The notes beneath the pieces were generated by a model that searched no databases, was not told the origin of the DNA, and worked only from the letters and a program-made list of their open reading frames with translations. The translations under genes and the position numbers were made by a program. Below, piece by piece: positions 51,984 to 61,400 of a DNA stretch of 64,000 nt. The first letter of the stretch is position 1; each line of letters opens with the position of its first letter. Source of the DNA: Aquibium microcysteis (GTDB lineage Bacteria > Pseudomonadota > Alphaproteobacteria > Rhizobiales > Rhizobiaceae); the NCBI RefSeq assembly GCF_014495845.1, contig NZ_CP061080.1, forward strand, positions 237,001 through 301,000, given 5' to 3'.

Positions 51984-53215
51984 TGGGCACGAAAACCTCC
52001 GACCGCTCCATTCCGAGGGCCGCGCTGAAGTCCGGCGATCTGTCGCGGGACGGCCGGGGACGGATCCGCGCGATGCCGCCGATCCTCCACTATGGTTTCC
52101 GTCCATTCTTCTTTCTCGCAGCGCTTTACGCCGGACTAGCGATCCCTGTCTGGCTCGGTGCCTACTTCGGCGGTTTCGACATCGGCGGGCCGTTCGGCGG
52201 CATGCACTGGCACGCCCACGAAATGCTGTTCGGCTATCTATCCGCCGTCATCGCAGGCTTCATCCTGACCGCAATCCCCAACTGGACGGGGCGGCTCCCG
52301 CTGAGTGGGTGGCCGCTCGCCGTGCTCGTCGGCCTCTGGCTCGCGGGGCGGGCGGCTTGTCTTGCTTCGCCCGACCCATGGCTCGCCATGGCGGTCGACC
52401 TGGCGTTTCCGGTGACGCTCGCCTTCGCGATCTGGCGCGAGGTTCTCGCGGGCAGGAACTGGAAGAACGCTCCCGTGGCGGTGATGATCGCTATGTTCGG
52501 CATCGCCAACGCGGTCGACCATCTGGCCAGTGACGGACTGCTCGACCACGATCTCGGCCAGCGCCTGGCCCTGGCTGTTGCTGGAATGCTGATCGCGCTG
52601 ATCGGCGGGCGCATCGTGCCCAGCTTCACCCGTAACTGGCTGGTCAAGGAAAGTTCTGCCACGCCTCCCGCGCCCTTTGGTAGGCTCGACAAGGCAGCGC
52701 TTGCCGCGACTGCCGCCGCGATGCTTGGGTGGGTCGTCATGCCCGACAACGCCCTTGTCGGGGCGTTCATGTTCGCCGCCGGAGCGCTCCTCGCGGTGCG
52801 CCTCTTCCGCTGGCGCGGCTTGTCCACGGTGCGGGAGCCGATTCTGCTCGTGCTCCATGTCGGCTACGGATGGCTCGCCGTCTCCCTTGCGTTGCTCGGC
52901 CTCGCGATCGTGCTGCCCGATGCGGTTCCCCACTCGTCCGCCTTGCATGCTCTGACCGCAGGGGCGGTCGGAACCATGACGCTGGCCGTCATGACGAGGG
53001 CGAGCCTTGGCCACACGGGACGGGCGATCGGCGCCGACCGCATCGTCGTCGCGATGTACGGCATGGTCTCGGCCGGAGCCGCTCTTCGCGTCGCCGCCCC
53101 GTTTGCCGGGGAGTGGTACGCCCATGTGCTTGCCAGCGGCGGCGCGCTCTGGGCCGGAGGCTTCCTGCTCTTCGCGGTGCGTTATGCGCCGATCCTGTGG
53201 GGAAGGCGGGCGTAA
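51980..53215 (+). CDS. nnrS: NnrS-family haem/copper membrane protein (411 aa)
   Basis: Twelve membrane helices. Family landmarks are ILHYGFRPFFFLAALYAGLAIPVW, MHWHAHEMLFGYLSAVIAGFILTAIPNWTG, GGRIVPSFTRNWL and TAGAVGTMTLAVMTRASLGHTGR. NnrS relieves nitrosative stress during denitrification. ATG at 51980 and 51983 are both in frame. It ends the nirK operon. Confidence 0.93.
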   Translation: MMGTKTSDRSIPRAALKSGDLSRDGRGRIRAMPPILHYGFRPFFFLAALYAGLAIPVWLGAYFGGFDIGGPFGGMHWHAHEMLFGYLSAVIAGFILTAIPNWTGRLPLSGWPLAVLVGLWLAGRAACLASPDPWLAMAVDLAFPVTLAFAIWREVLAGRNWKNAPVAVMIAMFGIANAVDHLASDGLLDHDLGQRLALAVAGMLIALIGGRIVPSFTRNWLVKESSATPPAPFGRLDKAALAATAAAMLGWVVMPDNALVGAFMFAAGALLAVRLFRWRGLSTVREPILLVLHVGYGWLAVSLALLGLAIVLPDAVPHSSALHALTAGAVGTMTLAVMTRASLGHTGRAIGADRIVVAMYGMVSAGAALRVAAPFAGEWYAHVLASGGALWAGGFLLFAVRYAPILWGRRA

Positions 53216-53234
53216 GAGGAAGGGTGATCTTCCG

Positions 53235-53248
53235 TTGCGATCTCACAA
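53235..53248 (+). promoter_or_regulatory. FNR/NnrR-type box upstream of nap operon
   Basis: TTG-N8-CAA (TTGCGATCTCACAA), 82 bases before napE. Confidence 0.6.
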
Positions 53249-53329
53249 TGATGGACATCTGCGAATGCTGGGTTAGTATTTTCTACGTATCGGCATGATG
53301 CCGAGTCCCAGGCCCATGATGAGGAGGTC

Positions 53330-53527
53330 ATGACCCAGGACACCCGGGAGGCGACAGCATCGGCGGACATCCCGCCCGCAAGCGTGCGGCGGCGGGAACT
53401 TCTGACTTTCCTAGTCCTGGCATTCGGCATCTGGCCTGTCGTCGCGGTGGGCGTCGTGGGCGGCTACGGCTTCTTTGTCTGGATGTATCAGATCGTCTTC
53501 GGCCCGCCCGGGCCTCCGGGAGGCTGA
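53330..53527 (+). CDS. napE: NapE, small membrane protein of periplasmic nitrate reductase (65 aa)
   Basis: One transmembrane helix (ELLTFLVLAFGIWPVVAVGVVGGYGFFVW), as in NapE/TorE. The GAGGAGGTC ribosome site lies just before the start. Its role is accessory. First gene of napEDABC. Confidence 0.88.
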   Translation: MTQDTREATASADIPPASVRRRELLTFLVLAFGIWPVVAVGVVGGYGFFVWMYQIVFGPPGPPGG

Positions 53528-53531
53528 CGGC

Positions 53532-53825
53532 ATGCGCGAACTCACCAGACGAGGCCTGCTCACCGCCGGCGCAGGCGACCGACATCACATTTCAAGCGCT
53601 GTAGTGCTGGCGCTGCCGGAGCGGCGTGCCGAATTGTCTGAACGGCTCGCGGGCATGCACGGCGTCGAGGTGCACGCCAGCGAGGGTAGCCGGATCGTCG
53701 TGACCATCGAAGGTCCGACCAGCGGGATGCTGGGCGAAACGTTGACGATGATCTCGGCGATGGACGGCGTGCTTGCCGCGAACATGGTGTTCGAACATGC
53801 CGAGGACCAGGAGGCGCGGTCATGA
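53532..53825 (+). CDS. napD: NapD chaperone (97 aa)
   Basis: The core reads [44 protein letters not shown], typical of NapD, and ends with a helical tail. NapD binds the Tat signal of NapA and stops early export. It overlaps napA by 4 bases. Confidence 0.9.
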   Translation: MRELTRRGLLTAGAGDRHHISSAVVLALPERRAELSERLAGMHGVEVHASEGSRIVVTIEGPTSGMLGETLTMISAMDGVLAANMVFEHAEDQEARS

Positions 53826-56323
53826 CGGCTGCCATGAACCGACGCGATCTCCTCAAGGCACATGCGGCCGCGCTTGCGGCCGCTTCCGCGGGCATCGCGC
53901 TGCCGGCCGCCGCACAGCCCGTTCCGGGTGGCGTGAATGCACTGGAGATCAAGTGGTCGAAGGCGCCGTGCCGCTTCTGCGGCACCGGGTGTGGGGTCAT
54001 GGTGGGCGTGAAGGACGGCCACGTCGTCGCCACCCACGGCGACAGCCAGGCCGAGGTCAACCGCGGCCTCAACTGCGTAAAGGGCTACTTCCTCTCGAAG
54101 ATCATGTACGGCCAGGACCGCCTGACCACGCCGCTGATGCGCAAGTCCGGCGGGGTCTACGACAAGGACGGCGAATTCGAGCCCGTCTCGTGGGACGAGG
54201 CCTTCGACGTGATGGCGGAGAAGTGCAAGGCGACGTTGCGCGAGAAGGGCCCCGAAGCAGTGGGCATGTTCGGCTCCGGCCAGTGGACGATCTTCGAGGG
54301 CTATGCCGCCACAAAGCTGATGCGGGCGGGCTTCCGCACCAACAACCTCGACCCCAACGCCCGCCACTGCATGGCCTCCGCGGCCGTCGCCTTCATGCGC
54401 ACCTTCGGCATGGACGAGCCGATGGGCTGCTACGACGACTTCGAGCACGCCGACGCCTTCGTGCTCTGGGGCTCGAACATGGCCGAGATGCATCCGATCC
54501 TGTGGACCCGGCTGGCCGACAGGCGGCTGGGACATCCGCACGTCCGCTGCGCGGTGCTGTCGACCTTCACCCACCGCTCGATGGACCTCGCCGACATCCC
54601 GATCGTGTTCAAGCCGGGCACGGACCTCGCGATCCTGAACTACGTCGCCAACCACATCATCGAGACGGGCCGAGTGAACGAGGCGTTTGTTCGCGACCAC
54701 GCCGTGTTCATGAGAGGGGCGACCGACATCGGCTACGGCCTTCGGCCGGACAATCCGGTCGAGATGGCAGCCAGGGGTGCTGCCGATCCGGGCAAGATGG
54801 AGCCGATCGACTTCGAGGCGTTCAAGGCGCTGGTCTCGGAATACACGCTGGAAATGGTGTCGGAACTCTCCGGCGTGGAGCCGGGCTTCCTGGAGCAACT
54901 GGCCGAGCTCTACGCCGACCCTGCCGTCAAGGTGATGTCGCTTTGGACGATGGGCTTCAACCAGCATGTCCGGGGCGTGTGGGCCAATCAGATGGTCTAC
55001 AATATCCACCTGCTGACCGGAAAAATCTCCGAGCCAGGCAACAGCCCGTTCTCGCTGACGGGCCAGCCGTCGGCATGCGGCACCGCGCGCGAGGTCGGCA
55101 CCTTCGCCCACCGCCTGCCTGCCGACATGGTGGTGACCAACCCCGAGCATCGCGAGCATGCCGAGGAAATCTGGCGGCTGCCGCATGGCCTGCTGCCCGA
55201 CAAGGTCGGCTTCCACGCCGTCCAGCAGGACCGGATGCTCAAGGACGGCAAGCTCAGTTTCTACTGGGTGCAGGTCAACAACAACGTCCAGGCGGCGCCC
55301 AACAACTCGAGCGAGACATATCCGGGCTACCGAAATCCCGACAACTTCATCGTGGTTTCCGACGCCTATCCGACTGTGACTGCGCTCTCGGCCGACGTGA
55401 TCCTGCCTGCGGCGATGTGGGTGGAGAAGGAGGGGGCCTATGGCAATGCCGAGCGCCGCACCCATGTCTGGCGGCAACTGGTGAACGCGCCAGGCGAAGC
55501 CCGGTCCGACCTCTGGCAGCTGACGGAATTCTCAAAGCGCTTCACGACCGACGAGGTCTGGCCTGTCGATCTCCTGGACGCCCATCCGGAATACAAGGGC
55601 AAGACGCTGTTCGACGTGCTGTTCCGGAACGGCAAGGTCGACCGCTTCCCGCTCGCCGATCTCGACGCGGAATACGAGAACAGGGAGAGCCGCGAGTACG
55701 GCTTCTACCTGCAGAAGGGTCTGTTCGAGGAATATGCCGAGTTCGGCCGGGGCCATGGACACGACCTCGCGCCCTTCGACACCTACCAAGAGGTGCGCGG
55801 CCTGCGCTGGCCCGTGGTCGACGGCAAGGAAACGAAGTGGCGATACCGCGAGGGACTGGACCCCTACGTGAAGCCGGGCGAAGGCGTGCGCTTCTACGGC
55901 AGGCCGGACGGCAAGGCGGTCATCCTCGCGGTACCCTACGAGCCCCCCGCGGAATCGCCGGACGACGAATATGACGTCTGGCTGGTGACGGGCCGGGTGC
56001 TGGAGCACTGGCACTCGGGCTCGATGACCATGCGCGTGCCCGAACTCTACAAGGCGTTCCCCGGCGCGGTCTGCTTCATGAACGCCGACGACGCGCGCCG
56101 TCGCGGCATCAACCAGGGCGCGGAGGTCAACGTCGTCTCCCGTCGCGGGGAACTGCGTGTCCGGGTCGAGACGCGAGGCCGCAACCGGATGCCGCGCGGC
56201 GTTGTGTTCGTTCCCTGGTTCGACGCCAGCAAGCTCATCAACAAGGTCACGCTCGACGCGACCGATCCCATCTCGAAACAGACGGATTTCAAGAAATGCG
56301 CGGTCAAGATCGTCCCCGCATGA
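53822..56323 (+). CDS. napA: Periplasmic nitrate reductase catalytic subunit NapA (833 aa)
   Basis: Tat signal ([22 protein letters not shown]). The [4Fe-4S] motif [10 protein letters not shown]...NCVKGYF follows, then the molybdenum-ligand Cys in [13 protein letters not shown]. Other landmarks: [29 protein letters not shown] and the C-terminal dinucleotide-binding domain [22 protein letters not shown]. Reduces nitrate to nitrite in the periplasm. Length is as in other NapA proteins. Coupled to napD and napB by overlaps. Confidence 0.97.
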   Translation: MTAAMNRRDLLKAHAAALAAASAGIALPAAAQPVPGGVNALEIKWSKAPCRFCGTGCGVMVGVKDGHVVATHGDSQAEVNRGLNCVKGYFLSKIMYGQDRLTTPLMRKSGGVYDKDGEFEPVSWDEAFDVMAEKCKATLREKGPEAVGMFGSGQWTIFEGYAATKLMRAGFRTNNLDPNARHCMASAAVAFMRTFGMDEPMGCYDDFEHADAFVLWGSNMAEMHPILWTRLADRRLGHPHVRCAVLSTFTHRSMDLADIPIVFKPGTDLAILNYVANHIIETGRVNEAFVRDHAVFMRGATDIGYGLRPDNPVEMAARGAADPGKMEPIDFEAFKALVSEYTLEMVSELSGVEPGFLEQLAELYADPAVKVMSLWTMGFNQHVRGVWANQMVYNIHLLTGKISEPGNSPFSLTGQPSACGTAREVGTFAHRLPADMVVTNPEHREHAEEIWRLPHGLLPDKVGFHAVQQDRMLKDGKLSFYWVQVNNNVQAAPNNSSETYPGYRNPDNFIVVSDAYPTVTALSADVILPAAMWVEKEGAYGNAERRTHVWRQLVNAPGEARSDLWQLTEFSKRFTTDEVWPVDLLDAHPEYKGKTLFDVLFRNGKVDRFPLADLDAEYENRESREYGFYLQKGLFEEYAEFGRGHGHDLAPFDTYQEVRGLRWPVVDGKETKWRYREGLDPYVKPGEGVRFYGRPDGKAVILAVPYEPPAESPDDEYDVWLVTGRVLEHWHSGSMTMRVPELYKAFPGAVCFMNADDARRRGINQGAEVNVVSRRGELRVRVETRGRNRMPRGVVFVPWFDASKLINKVTLDATDPISKQTDFKKCAVKIVPA

Positions 56324-56793
56324 CGCGCCGCGCGCGACTGTTCGTCGCCCTCGCGCTGGTCGCGCTTGCGGGCACCGCTGCGCTGGCTCAGATGTCGAGC
56401 GAGATCGTGCCGCCGCTGACGGGCGCGGCGCAACCCATGGAGAACCTGCCCTCCGATCCGATCCCGCGCTGGATCGTCGACGACGTCCGCAAGATGCGCG
56501 CCTATCCCGAGCAGCCGCCGATCATCCCGCACTCGATCGAAGGCTACCAGCTTTCGGTGAACGCCAACCGCTGCATGTCGTGTCACAAACGCGAGTTCAC
56601 CGAAGGCTCGGGCGCGCCCATGATCAGCGTCACCCACTACATGACGCGCGAGGGACAGATGCTCGCCGACGTGTCTCCTCGGCGCTACTTCTGCACGGCC
56701 TGCCACGTGCCGCAGGCCGACACGGCGCCCCTCATCGGCAACACCTTCATCGACATGAGCGAGCTTGGCGTCGGCCACGCCGGGGACGAATAG
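56320..56793 (+). CDS. napB: NapB dihaem cytochrome c subunit (157 aa)
   Basis: Signal peptide ([17 protein letters not shown]), then two haem c sites, CMSCH and CTACH, in the order and spacing of NapB. It passes electrons from NapC to NapA. Overlaps napA by 4 bases; napC follows directly. Confidence 0.95.
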   Translation: MTRRARLFVALALVALAGTAALAQMSSEIVPPLTGAAQPMENLPSDPIPRWIVDDVRKMRAYPEQPPIIPHSIEGYQLSVNANRCMSCHKREFTEGSGAPMISVTHYMTREGQMLADVSPRRYFCTACHVPQADTAPLIGNTFIDMSELGVGHAGDE

Positions 56794-57522
56794 ATGTGGA
56801 CGCGGATCAAGGCCGCCGCGCTGTGGGCCTGGCGGCTTGTCTCGACGCCGGCGGCAACCCTCAGCCTCGGGTTTCTGACGCTGGGTGGGTTCCTCGGGGG
56901 CGTGATCTTCTGGGGTGCGTTCAACACCGCGCTCGAAGTGACCAACACGGAAGCCTTCTGCATCTCGTGTCACGAGATGGAGGCCAACGTCTATGAGGAG
57001 CTGACGCGCACGGTGCACTTCTCCAACAGGTCCGGCGTGCGCGCGTCCTGCCCGGACTGCCACGTCCCGCACGAATGGACCGACAAGATCGCCCGCAAGA
57101 TGCAGGCCTCCAAGGAGGTGTGGGGCAAGATCTTCGGCACCATCAACACGCGCCAGAAGTTCCTCGAGCACCGCCTCGAACTGGCCCAGCACGAATGGGC
57201 GCGGCTAAAAGCAAATGACAGCCTGGAATGCCGCAACTGCCACTCCTCCGTCGCCATGGACCTGTCGAGGCAGGCGCCGCGCGCCGCCGAGATCCACACC
57301 CGCTACCTGCTGTCCGGCGAGGCGACCTGCATCGACTGCCACAAAGGCATCGCGCACGAGCTTCCGAACACGGAAGGCGTGGATCCGGGCTGGAAGGTGC
57401 CGCCGGAACTGCAGGGCAAGGAGCTGCCGCAGGCATCGGTGTTCGACAGGCTTGAACGTGTCGCGCGATCACCGCACGGGCTCATGTGGAGCGAAAGCGA
57501 TCTTGCGGCGATGTCGAAATGA
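56794..57522 (+). CDS. napC: NapC tetrahaem quinol dehydrogenase (242 aa)
   Basis: Membrane anchor ([19 protein letters not shown]), then four haem c sites: CISCH, CPDCH, CRNCH and CIDCH. It oxidises quinol and passes electrons to NapB in the periplasm. No gap to napB. Last gene of the operon. Confidence 0.95.
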   Translation: MWTRIKAAALWAWRLVSTPAATLSLGFLTLGGFLGGVIFWGAFNTALEVTNTEAFCISCHEMEANVYEELTRTVHFSNRSGVRASCPDCHVPHEWTDKIARKMQASKEVWGKIFGTINTRQKFLEHRLELAQHEWARLKANDSLECRNCHSSVAMDLSRQAPRAAEIHTRYLLSGEATCIDCHKGIAHELPNTEGVDPGWKVPPELQGKELPQASVFDRLERVARSPHGLMWSESDLAAMSK

Positions 57523-57535
57523 CTGCTGTAATGGC

Positions 57536-57814
57536 TCACCTCCGTCCCAAGGTCCCATAATCGGTCCGGAATTTCTTTAGCACGGTTCCTTGCCCGTCGA
57601 TGACAATCCGGAACCGTTTCGCGTCCAGCCAGAAGGTGAGCCTGGACCGCCCCGCGTCACTGCCAACGCCCTTCTCGAATCTCGACGTCAATCTGCCCTG
57701 TCGCATGAGGGGTTCTACGTCGGCCGCATCTATTCCGAAGCCGTCGGCGAGGATCGCGACGTCAACCGTCGCGCCCTCATCATTCATCGATACTGTAACA
57801 ACCTCAGCCATCAT
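57536..57814 (-). CDS. DUF6522-like small protein (92 aa)
   Basis: Small acidic alpha/beta protein (MMAEVVTVSMNDEGATVDVAILADGFGID, RLTFWLDAKRFRIVIDGQG) of a family often found near denitrification genes. Function unknown. Overlaps the next upstream minus-strand gene by 11 bases. Confidence 0.7.
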   Translation of the reverse strand: MMAEVVTVSMNDEGATVDVAILADGFGIDAADVEPLMRQGRLTSRFEKGVGSDAGRSRLTFWLDAKRFRIVIDGQGTVLKKFRTDYGTLGRR

Positions 57815-57965
57815 GGGCGTCGGTCTCCATGACGGTTTTCGTGGCCGCCAGCCAGTCCTCCATCAGGCGGCGGTCTTCCTTCGAAAAACGTGCCCTGTGG
57901 CTGAGATCGCTGAAGCTGTCGGTAGGATGGCAGCTGTCGTAGCGAGAGGCGGCCACGTGTAGCAT
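57804..57965 (-). CDS. Small helical protein downstream of pseudoazurin (53 aa)
   Basis: MLHVAASRYDSCHPTDS ... KEDRRLMEDWLAATKTVMETDAHDG. The start at 57965 has GAGAGG before it. A GTG at 58007 would add 14 residues and lies 11 bases after the pseudoazurin stop. No family is recognised. It probably belongs to the pseudoazurin transcript. Confidence 0.5.
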   Translation of the reverse strand: MLHVAASRYDSCHPTDSFSDLSHRARFSKEDRRLMEDWLAATKTVMETDAHDG

Positions 57966-58017
57966 GGCCGCCTCTCGAACCCCTAACCTGCTCTTGTTCC
58001 CGTTCACGTCTGTCCTC

Positions 58018-58461
58018 TCATTTCGCGGCCAGCACCTGGCCGAACAGTTCAGCGAAGACCGCCTTGGCCTTGCCCGTCTGTTTCACGGCCTTCGCTGCGT
58101 CCGCGTTGGCGGGTTCGCCGACCGTGATCAACGCGACCATGCCCATGGCGTAGTGGGGCGCGCACTTCACGCCGTAGACGCCTTCGGCCGTGACGGTGAC
58201 GGTGAATTCCTCGTTGAACTTGCTCTTGAAGGGCTCCGCGCCTTCCGGGAACATGCCCTTGATGGTCTCGACGTTGTGTCCCTTGTCGGTCGGCACGAAG
58301 CGGATCGTGTCGCCGGGGGCTGCTACGATGAGGTCGGGCTCGAACACCATCGTGCCCTTTGAGCCCTTGTTGAGCATCAGGACCTCGATTTCGGCCGCCT
58401 GGGCCGCGCCGGCTGCGAATACTGCCGCGCCAAGGGCAAGTGCTGTGAGGATGCGTTTCAT
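58018..58461 (-). CDS. Pseudoazurin (147 aa)
   Basis: Signal peptide ([19 protein letters not shown]), then the blue-copper fold. The copper ligands are His in [12 protein letters not shown] and Cys, His, Met in [11 protein letters not shown]. It is a soluble periplasmic electron donor for NirK. Starts at 58461; a box with TTG-N8-CAA is shared with the divergent nnrR gene. Confidence 0.95.
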   Translation of the reverse strand: MKRILTALALGAAVFAAGAAQAAEIEVLMLNKGSKGTMVFEPDLIVAAPGDTIRFVPTDKGHNVETIKGMFPEGAEPFKSKFNEEFTVTVTAEGVYGVKCAPHYAMGMVALITVGEPANADAAKAVKQTGKAKAVFAELFGQVLAAK

Positions 58462-58534
58462 TTTTCCAGTCCTTTTGTGTACGCGGCTTGATCTGCCGTT
58501 GACCAACCAATACCCCGCGATGCCGTGAGGCAGT

Positions 58535-58548
58535 TTGCGCAAGCGCAA
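58535..58548. promoter_or_regulatory. FNR/NnrR-type box, perfect palindrome, between pseudoazurin and nnrR
   Basis: TTGCGCAAGCGCAA; perfectly symmetrical TTG-N8-CAA. It stands 74 bases before the pseudoazurin start and 49 bases before nnrR, so it can act in both directions. Confidence 0.75.
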
Positions 58549-58596
58549 ACAAAGGGTAGAAACCTGAACAGCTTCGACTTCCGGAAGACATCCAGC

Positions 58597-59295
58597 ATGC
58601 CGCTCGACAGGTCGCTCGTATCGGGACTTCCCGCCTTCGCCGGACTGAGCGGCGAGGACGTCGACGCAGTCCTTGACACGGCGCGCTCGTCGCGGTTCCC
58701 GAAGGATTCTGAGGTCTTCTCGCAGGACGAAGAAGCCGGGCAGTTCTTCCTGCTCCTTTCCGGCCATATCAGGGTGGTAAGGACGACGCCCGAGGGCGAT
58801 CAGATCATTGCCCGCTACATCAACGAGGGCGAACTGTTCGGCATCGCCATCGCGATGGGGCAGGTGACCTACCCGGCGACTGCCGTCGCCGCTGTCGACT
58901 GCGTCGTCCTGGGCTGGCCGAACGCGGCTTGGCCCGGATTGCAGTTCCGCGCTCCGGCGTTTGGTGCGAACGCCTACCAGACGATCGGCGCCCGCCTGCA
59001 GGACACGCAGTCACGCGTGGTGGAAATGTCGACGCGCCTGGTCGAGCAGCGGATCGCCGGCGCGGTGATGCGGCTGGTCCAGCAGTCCGGCCGCAAGACC
59101 GAGGAAGGCGTCGAGATCGACTTCCCCATCACGCGGCAGGACATCGCGGAGATGACAGGGAGCACGCTCCACACGGTCAGCAGGCTGATGAGCGCCTGGG
59201 AAGACGAAGGCATCGTGAAGAGCGGCCGCCAGAAGGTGACCGTCACCGATCCGCACGCGCTCATGCTGGTCGCCGAGAACCGACGCAAGAAATGA
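58597..59295 (+). CDS. nnrR: Crp/Fnr-family regulator, NnrR/DNR type (232 aa)
   Basis: N-terminal cyclic-nucleotide-like barrel ([16 protein letters not shown] start, [31 protein letters not shown]), dimer helix, then the [41 protein letters not shown]. No N-terminal FNR cysteine cluster is present, which fits the NO-responsive NnrR/DNR group. It should activate at the TTG-N8-CAA sites of nirK, nap, pseudoazurin and the globin operon. Confidence 0.88.
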   Translation: MPLDRSLVSGLPAFAGLSGEDVDAVLDTARSSRFPKDSEVFSQDEEAGQFFLLLSGHIRVVRTTPEGDQIIARYINEGELFGIAIAMGQVTYPATAVAAVDCVVLGWPNAAWPGLQFRAPAFGANAYQTIGARLQDTQSRVVEMSTRLVEQRIAGAVMRLVQQSGRKTEEGVEIDFPITRQDIAEMTGSTLHTVSRLMSAWEDEGIVKSGRQKVTVTDPHALMLVAENRRKK

Positions 59296-59317
59296 GCTCC
59301 CGGACACCTGGCCGAAA

Positions 59318-59563
59318 CTATGCTGCGTCGAGGGCGCGTCCGAGATAGAACTCGCTGTTCCTGCAGAAGCCCGGCACGCCCCGCGTTCCGGCATTGACCC
59401 ACTCCGCGCATTCGGACCCGTGCCTGCAGAAGATGCAGCGCCAGATCGCGTTGCGGATCTGGTTCTCGGACGACAGGCCCGAGGACGGCAGATCGATCCC
59501 GAGGTTGCCCGCCATCTTGACCGACTGGTCGAGTCGGGCGGCGACGGCTTCGATCACGCGCAT
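59318..59563 (-). CDS. DUF6455-like small Cys-rich protein (81 aa)
   Basis: Helical N-terminus (MRVIEAVAARLDQSVKMAGNLGID), then CIFCRHGSECAEWV and PGFCRNSEFY. The four Cys suggest a metal site. Overlaps the upstream DUF1858-like gene by 10 bases; both are probably one transcript. Confidence 0.65.
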   Translation of the reverse strand: MRVIEAVAARLDQSVKMAGNLGIDLPSSGLSSENQIRNAIWRCIFCRHGSECAEWVNAGTRGVPGFCRNSEFYLGRALDAA

Positions 59564-59841
59564 GATTGTTCTCCTTTGCGAGGTTCGGGGTTGTGAGCGT
59601 TCGTCTCGAAAGCCGACGGGGCCTCCTCAGACGGGTCCGACCTCATCGCGGCGAGCAGTTCGGCCGAGAAGGCGGCCTCGTCGATCGCATGGGCCGCAGC
59701 CGCGTCCGCCACGGTGTGGAAGATGCCGATCGGGCAGCCGATGCAGAGAATCCGATGGCGGATCATGACCCGGATGGTCGCTGGCCATCTGCGCATGATC
59801 TCGTCGACCGACATGTCGGGGTCTATGGCGGAAGGCTTCAT
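59554..59841 (-). CDS. DUF1858-like protein (95 aa)
   Basis: The segment DPDMSVDEIMRRWPATIRVMIRHRILCIGCPIGIFHTVADAAAAHAID matches the DUF1858/ScdA-N type, with C-x2-C in CIGC. Such domains occur with di-iron and NO-stress proteins. The start at 59841 is 53 bases from a TTG-N8-CAA box. Confidence 0.75.
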   Translation of the reverse strand: MKPSAIDPDMSVDEIMRRWPATIRVMIRHRILCIGCPIGIFHTVADAAAAHAIDEAAFSAELLAAMRSDPSEEAPSAFETNAHNPEPRKGEQSCA

Positions 59842-59893
59842 TTCAGGCGGTCTCCTCGAGCCAGAACCGTAGCCGGCAGCGAACGGCCGATCG

Positions 59894-59907
59894 TTGTTCC
59901 GGCGCAA
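59894..59907. promoter_or_regulatory. FNR/NnrR-type box between DUF1858-like gene and globin operon
   Basis: TTGTTCCGGCGCAA, TTG-N8-CAA. It lies between two divergent transcripts and may serve both. Confidence 0.6.
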
Positions 59908-59972
59908 AGAGCGCGAAGAACGCGGGCTGCGACATCCGGGAACTTTCATTCGCCGCGCGCCTACGCTAGAAA

Positions 59973-59991
59973 GTGGTATTGGAGATACCAC
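59973..59991 (+). promoter_or_regulatory. Palindrome over the ribosome site of the globin gene
   Basis: GTGGTATTGGAGATACCAC: 7-base arms GTGGTAT/ATACCAC around TGGAG, the apparent Shine-Dalgarno. The TTG start follows 1 base later (59993). It could be an NsrR-type operator (the nsrR gene is in this operon) or an RNA hairpin. Confidence 0.6.
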
Positions 59992-59992
59992 A

Positions 59993-60442
59993 TTGGCCCA
60001 TCCAGCGCCCACGCAGCTGCAACGCCCTCCCGAGGAACGAGCCGTCGTCCATCCGGAAGTCGACCGGACGTTCATCGGCCGCCTCGTGCGCGAGTTCTAC
60101 GGACGCGTCCGCCGGAACGATCGCTTGGGGCCAATATTCGCCGCTCACATCGGGGACACCTGGGAGCCGCATCTTGGGAAGATGACGGACTTCTGGTGCT
60201 CGGTCATCCTGAAGGACGGCTCCTACAGCGGGCGACCAGTGCCCGCTCATCTCAAGCTGAAACAGGTCCGCGAGGAGGATTTCGAGATCTGGCTCGACAC
60301 CTTTCGGCAGACTGCGACAGAGCTTTGCGAGCCGGAGATCGCTGCCGTTTTCATTGAACGCGCGGAGAGGATCGCCCGAAGCCTGCAGCTCGCCATGTTC
60401 TTCCGCCTGCCCGCCGCGGGGGCGGTTTCGAAGGAAGCCTGA
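59993..60442 (+). CDS. Group III truncated haemoglobin-like protein (149 aa)
   Basis: Globin fold of the truncated type III: VDRTFIGRLVREFYGRVRRNDRLGPIFAAHIGDTWEPHLGKMTDFWCSVIL, with the proximal His expected in PVPAHLKLKQVREEDFEIWLDTF. TTG at 59993 is taken as start, with GGAG 8 bases before it; no ATG is suitable. Likely NO detoxification or redox sensing. First gene of an apparent operon with nsrR and ccoNOQP. Confidence 0.85.
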   Translation: MAHPAPTQLQRPPEERAVVHPEVDRTFIGRLVREFYGRVRRNDRLGPIFAAHIGDTWEPHLGKMTDFWCSVILKDGSYSGRPVPAHLKLKQVREEDFEIWLDTFRQTATELCEPEIAAVFIERAERIARSLQLAMFFRLPAAGAVSKEA

Positions 60443-60443
60443 G

Positions 60444-60929
60444 ATGTTGCCTCGCTCTACCGATCCCTTTCCGGATGCCGTCGCGGCGTTTGTTTCGCTC
60501 GCCTGGCTTGGAATGCTCCTTGGAGTTTCGTTCTTCGCGACCCCGGTCAAGTTTCAGGCGCCCTCGCTAGAGCTCAAAGTCGCGCTCGAGATCGGTCGTG
60601 TGACCTTCGACATCTTCTCAAAGATCGAGTGGGGTCTGGCGGCGCTCCTCGCAATAGCGACGTTCTTTCCGAGGGCTCCGCGCGCGGAGATGGTCTTCAC
60701 CGCCGTAGCGGTCCTGGTCGTTTCGATCCAGACTTTCTGGCTCCTGCCTGTCCTTGACATGCGGGTCGAGGCTGTCATCTCGGGCGAACCGTTACCGCCA
60801 TCGATGCACCACGGAGCCTACGCAGTGCTTGAGGCAGTCAAAGCCGTTGCCCTGGTGGCGGTCGGGCTCGTCGCGTTGTTCAGACTGGGTTGGCGCGACC
60901 GTCCGGAAAACGTCGCGGGCAGCCAATGA
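60444..60929 (+). CDS. Four-helix integral membrane protein (161 aa)
   Basis: Four hydrophobic segments: AFVSLAWLGMLLGVSFFATPVKF, KIEWGLAALLAIATFF, MVFTAVAVLVVSIQTFWLLPVLDM and EAVKAVALVAVGLVALFRL. The ATG is 1 base after the globin stop. Function unknown; the pattern resembles DUF4149-type proteins. Overlaps nsrR by 4 bases. Confidence 0.75.
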   Translation: MLPRSTDPFPDAVAAFVSLAWLGMLLGVSFFATPVKFQAPSLELKVALEIGRVTFDIFSKIEWGLAALLAIATFFPRAPRAEMVFTAVAVLVVSIQTFWLLPVLDMRVEAVISGEPLPPSMHHGAYAVLEAVKAVALVAVGLVALFRLGWRDRPENVAGSQ

Positions 60930-61381
60930 AACTGACCCTCCACACCGATTACGCGCTGCGCATGCTGGTCTACCTCGCGGTCAACCGGGATGGTTCGACC
61001 CGCGTCGCCGACGTCGCCGAAAGCTACGGCATCTCCCGCAACCATCTGCTCAAGGTTGCCCTGCGACTCGGACGCCTCGGCTACCTAACGACGGTTCGCG
61101 GCCGTTCCGGCGGAATCGCGCTCGCGCAGAAACCGGAAGAGATCAATCTCGGAGAGGTAGTCCGGCAGATGGAAGACGGGTTCGCGCTTGTCGAGTGCAT
61201 GCGCGCGGACGGAGGCGTTTGCGCGATATCTCCCGCCTGCCGGCTGAAGGGGATTGTCAGGAAAGCTGTCGAGGCGTTCTTATCCGTCTTTGACGATTAT
61301 TCGCTGGCGGACATCGCCGGGAACAGGGAAGTTCTTGCAGAGCTGCTCGGGCTCACGGGCAAGACGGCGGAGCCAGTATGA
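60926..61381 (+). CDS. nsrR: NsrR-type Rrf2 regulator, NO-sensing (151 aa)
   Basis: Rrf2 winged helix (MKLTLHTDYALRMLVYLAV, SRNHLLKVALRLGRLGYLTTVRGRSGG). The iron-sulphur cysteines are in ECMRADGGVCAISPAC (three Cys at C-x7-C-x5-C). NsrR is a repressor released by NO. It lies in the operon with the globin and 19 bases before ccoN. Confidence 0.9.
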   Translation: MKLTLHTDYALRMLVYLAVNRDGSTRVADVAESYGISRNHLLKVALRLGRLGYLTTVRGRSGGIALAQKPEEINLGEVVRQMEDGFALVECMRADGGVCAISPACRLKGIVRKAVEAFLSVFDDYSLADIAGNREVLAELLGLTGKTAEPV

Positions 61382-61400
61382 TCGACTTCCGGAGGGCATC

